From an uncultured Caldimicrobium sp. (GTDB lineage Bacteria > Desulfobacterota > Thermodesulfobacteria > Thermodesulfobacteriales > Thermodesulfobacteriaceae): a stretch of 5,436 nt of DNA. The notes under the pieces are model-generated. The model saw only the letters and a program-made list of their open reading frames with translations, made no database searches and was not told where the DNA came from. The DNA is taken from positions 1-5,436 of the forward strand of contig CALLJI010000065.1 in assembly GCA_938091475.1 (NCBI GenBank), in the 5' to 3' direction. Both the position numbers and the translations under genes were made by a program. This document shows positions 5,294-5,436 of this stretch, in pieces. Each line of letters opens with the position of its first letter. The stretch's first letter is position 1.

Positions 5294-5436
5294 ATGAAAA
5301 ACAAAGAAGTTGCTGAAATTCTGAGAAAAACAGCCCAACTTTTAGAAATAAAGGGGGATAATCCCTATAGAATAAGGGCCTATGAAAGAGCAGCTCAGAC
5401 GATTGAGGCTTTAACCAAGGATGTGGAAGAATTAGC
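5294..5436 (+). CDS. polX: DNA polymerase X family protein (PolX), N-terminal fragment
   Basis: Bacterial PolX is a gap-filling DNA repair polymerase, usually fused to a C-terminal PHP nuclease domain. Only 47 codons are in the window before the right edge. They read MKNKEVAEILRKTAQLLEIK and then GDNPYRIRAYERAAQTIEAL, the characteristic helical N-terminal DNA-binding (8-kDa-like) region; the NPYRIRAYERAA stretch (residues 23-34) is the diagnostic part. The start at 5294 matches the usual family start. The gene follows the palindrome array and is probably transcribed separately from the restriction operon. Whether the polymerase and PHP domains are present and intact cannot be seen. Confidence in the family is high despite the short fragment. 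Confidence 0.85.
   Translation, partial: MKNKEVAEILRKTAQLLEIKGDNPYRIRAYERAAQTIEALTKDVEEL

Overview
The window is A+T-rich (by eye about one third G+C in the genes) and bacterial in character. Genes are tightly packed with purine-rich Shine-Dalgarno sites, AGA/AGG dominate the arginine codons, and a PolX-type DNA polymerase gene begins at the right edge. Codon use and protein composition (many Lys, Glu and Ile) would suit an anaerobic or thermophilic lineage, but the sequence alone does not fix a taxon. All genes read on the + strand.

Positions 1-4676 are the distal part of a type I restriction-modification operon. A HepT-like (HEPN/DUF86) gene enters from the left edge. It overlaps by 4 bases (ATGA) the specificity gene hsdS (260-1561), which is followed after 1 base by the restriction/translocation gene hsdR (1563-4676). 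No hsdM methyltransferase is present; it and any MntA-type nucleotidyltransferase partner of HepT would be expected upstream. HsdS gives the target sequence, HsdR supplies the ATP-driven translocase and nuclease, and the unseen HsdM would protect host DNA. The HepT-like protein has a normal N-terminal half but lacks the RX4HXY active-site block of its family, as if removed by an in-frame deletion.

Positions 4677-5293 hold no credible gene. After a short A+T-rich stretch comes an array of about eleven short hairpins. Most carry GTAG (or GTAA/GTTG) at the 5' foot of a G/C-rich stem; two are inverted and end in CTAC. The stems differ between units but remain self-complementary, and the last units share a linker. 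This looks like a cluster of REP-like or MITE-like palindromic elements. Two of them are followed by T-runs and could end transcription of the restriction operon.

Positions 5294-5436 are the first 47 codons of a DNA polymerase X family gene, cut by the right edge. It appears to be a separate housekeeping repair gene. I found no wholly new multi-gene system; the two items most worth a second look are the active-site-less HepT inside the restriction operon and the palindrome array.
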